The translations under genes and the position numbers were made by a program. From Flavobacteriaceae bacterium (GTDB lineage Bacteria > Bacteroidota > Bacteroidia > Flavobacteriales > Flavobacteriaceae), in contig JAMPYA010000050.1 in the NCBI GenBank assembly GCA_023700885.1, positions 1 through 13,458 of the forward strand: 13,458 bases of DNA. Direction: 5' to 3'. The notes under the pieces are model-generated. The model searched no databases and had not been told where the DNA came from. It worked only from the letters and a program-made list of their open reading frames with translations. Position 1 is the stretch's first letter. Each line of letters opens with the position of its first letter. This document shows, piece after piece, positions 13,186 through 13,458 of the stretch.

Positions 13186-13458
13186 TTACAGGATAGCTTT
13201 TTTAATTGTTTTTTCGTCACTGATTATAACTCCATCTTTTAGACGAACTATTCTATCAGTTTCAGCAGCAATATCTTCTTCATGGGTAATAACAAAAACG
13301 GTCATCCCGTCTCGATTAATTTGTTTTAACAATTCCATTACAGACCGAGAAGTAGTAGAATCTAGCGCGCCAGTAGGCTCATCCGCCAAAATTACTTTCG
13401 GACTTGTAACTAATGCCCTAGCTACGGCTACTCGTTGTTTTTCTCCACCAGAAAGCTC
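13186..13458 (-). CDS. ABC transporter ATP-binding protein, MacB/LolD type, C-terminal part (5' end outside window)
   Basis: It is the energising subunit for the permeases that follow it. Only the last 90 codons are in the window; the frame is open to base 13458. The fragment begins at the ABC signature (ELSGGEKQRVAVARAL). Walker B with catalytic Glu27 (KVILADE), the D-loop (GALD, Asp33) and the H-loop His59 (VITHE) follow. The sequence DEPTGALDSTT and the short tail are typical of the MacB/LolD/FtsE group, whose partners are FtsX/MacB-like permeases such as those downstream. Walker A and the Q-loop lie beyond the edge. No domain is fused at the C-terminus, so ATPase and permease are separate polypeptides. 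Confidence 0.96.
   Translation of the reverse strand, partial: ELSGGEKQRVAVARALVTSPKVILADEPTGALDSTTSRSVMELLKQINRDGMTVFVITHEEDIAAETDRIVRLKDGVIISDEKTIKKAIL

Noticed and set aside
1..13458. CRISPR arrays, tRNA/rRNA genes, transposases or phage genes
   Set aside because: No regularly spaced repeats with unique spacers, no cloverleaf or rRNA-like stretch and no integrase or transposase motif were seen. The short AT-rich heptamer repeats do not have CRISPR spacing.

Overview
The window is AT-rich and looks like chromosomal DNA of a member of the Bacteroidota, most likely Flavobacteriales. The evidence is an S46 dipeptidyl-peptidase, a back-to-back pair of a DUF2520 Rossmann protein and a KdsC-like HAD phosphatase, candidate promoters close to the phylum's TAnnTTTG -7 element, no evident Shine-Dalgarno sequences, and AT-rich heptameric intergenic repeats. 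This assignment is an inference from gene content and style; there is no rRNA or other marker in the window.

Left part (1-5.9 kb): the C-terminal end of pyruvate phosphate dikinase (cut by the window edge); a secreted S46 dipeptidyl-peptidase with the DPP7-type Gly at the specificity position; a convergent exported glutathione-peroxidase-family protein; a tight two-gene unit (DUF2520 protein plus KdsC-like phosphatase); and a secreted DUF2147 protein. Middle part (5.9-8.0 kb): protein-L-isoaspartate O-methyltransferase (minus strand) diverges from a 3-hydroxybutyryl-CoA dehydrogenase (plus strand), which converges on a 127-residue helical protein of unknown function (minus strand). All three plus/minus convergent junctions have a bidirectional hairpin terminator that touches the stop codon of the minus-strand gene.

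Right part (8.1-13.46 kb): a minus-strand ABC export operon, read from the right edge: MacB/LolD-type ATPase (start beyond the window), three MacB-like permeases, then a single-TM HlyD/MacA-like periplasmic adaptor. The first two permeases are clear tandem paralogues. Their membrane and coupling segments are almost identical in protein sequence while their periplasmic domains have diverged; the third permease is more distant. A repeat-rich 191-bp spacer separates the third permease from the adaptor, and a hairpin terminator follows the adaptor. No outer-membrane TolC-like factor is visible. The likely role is ATP-driven export from the periplasm or inner membrane across the envelope; the substrate cannot be read from the sequence.

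Most of the window is ordinary housekeeping and accessory sequence. I did not find a clearly novel defence, CRISPR or mobile system. The points most worth a second look are the mosaic conservation of the permease pair, a GTGA-N6-TCAC palindrome upstream of the helical protein, the uncharacterised helical and DUF2520 proteins, and short repeat-family elements in two intergenic spacers.
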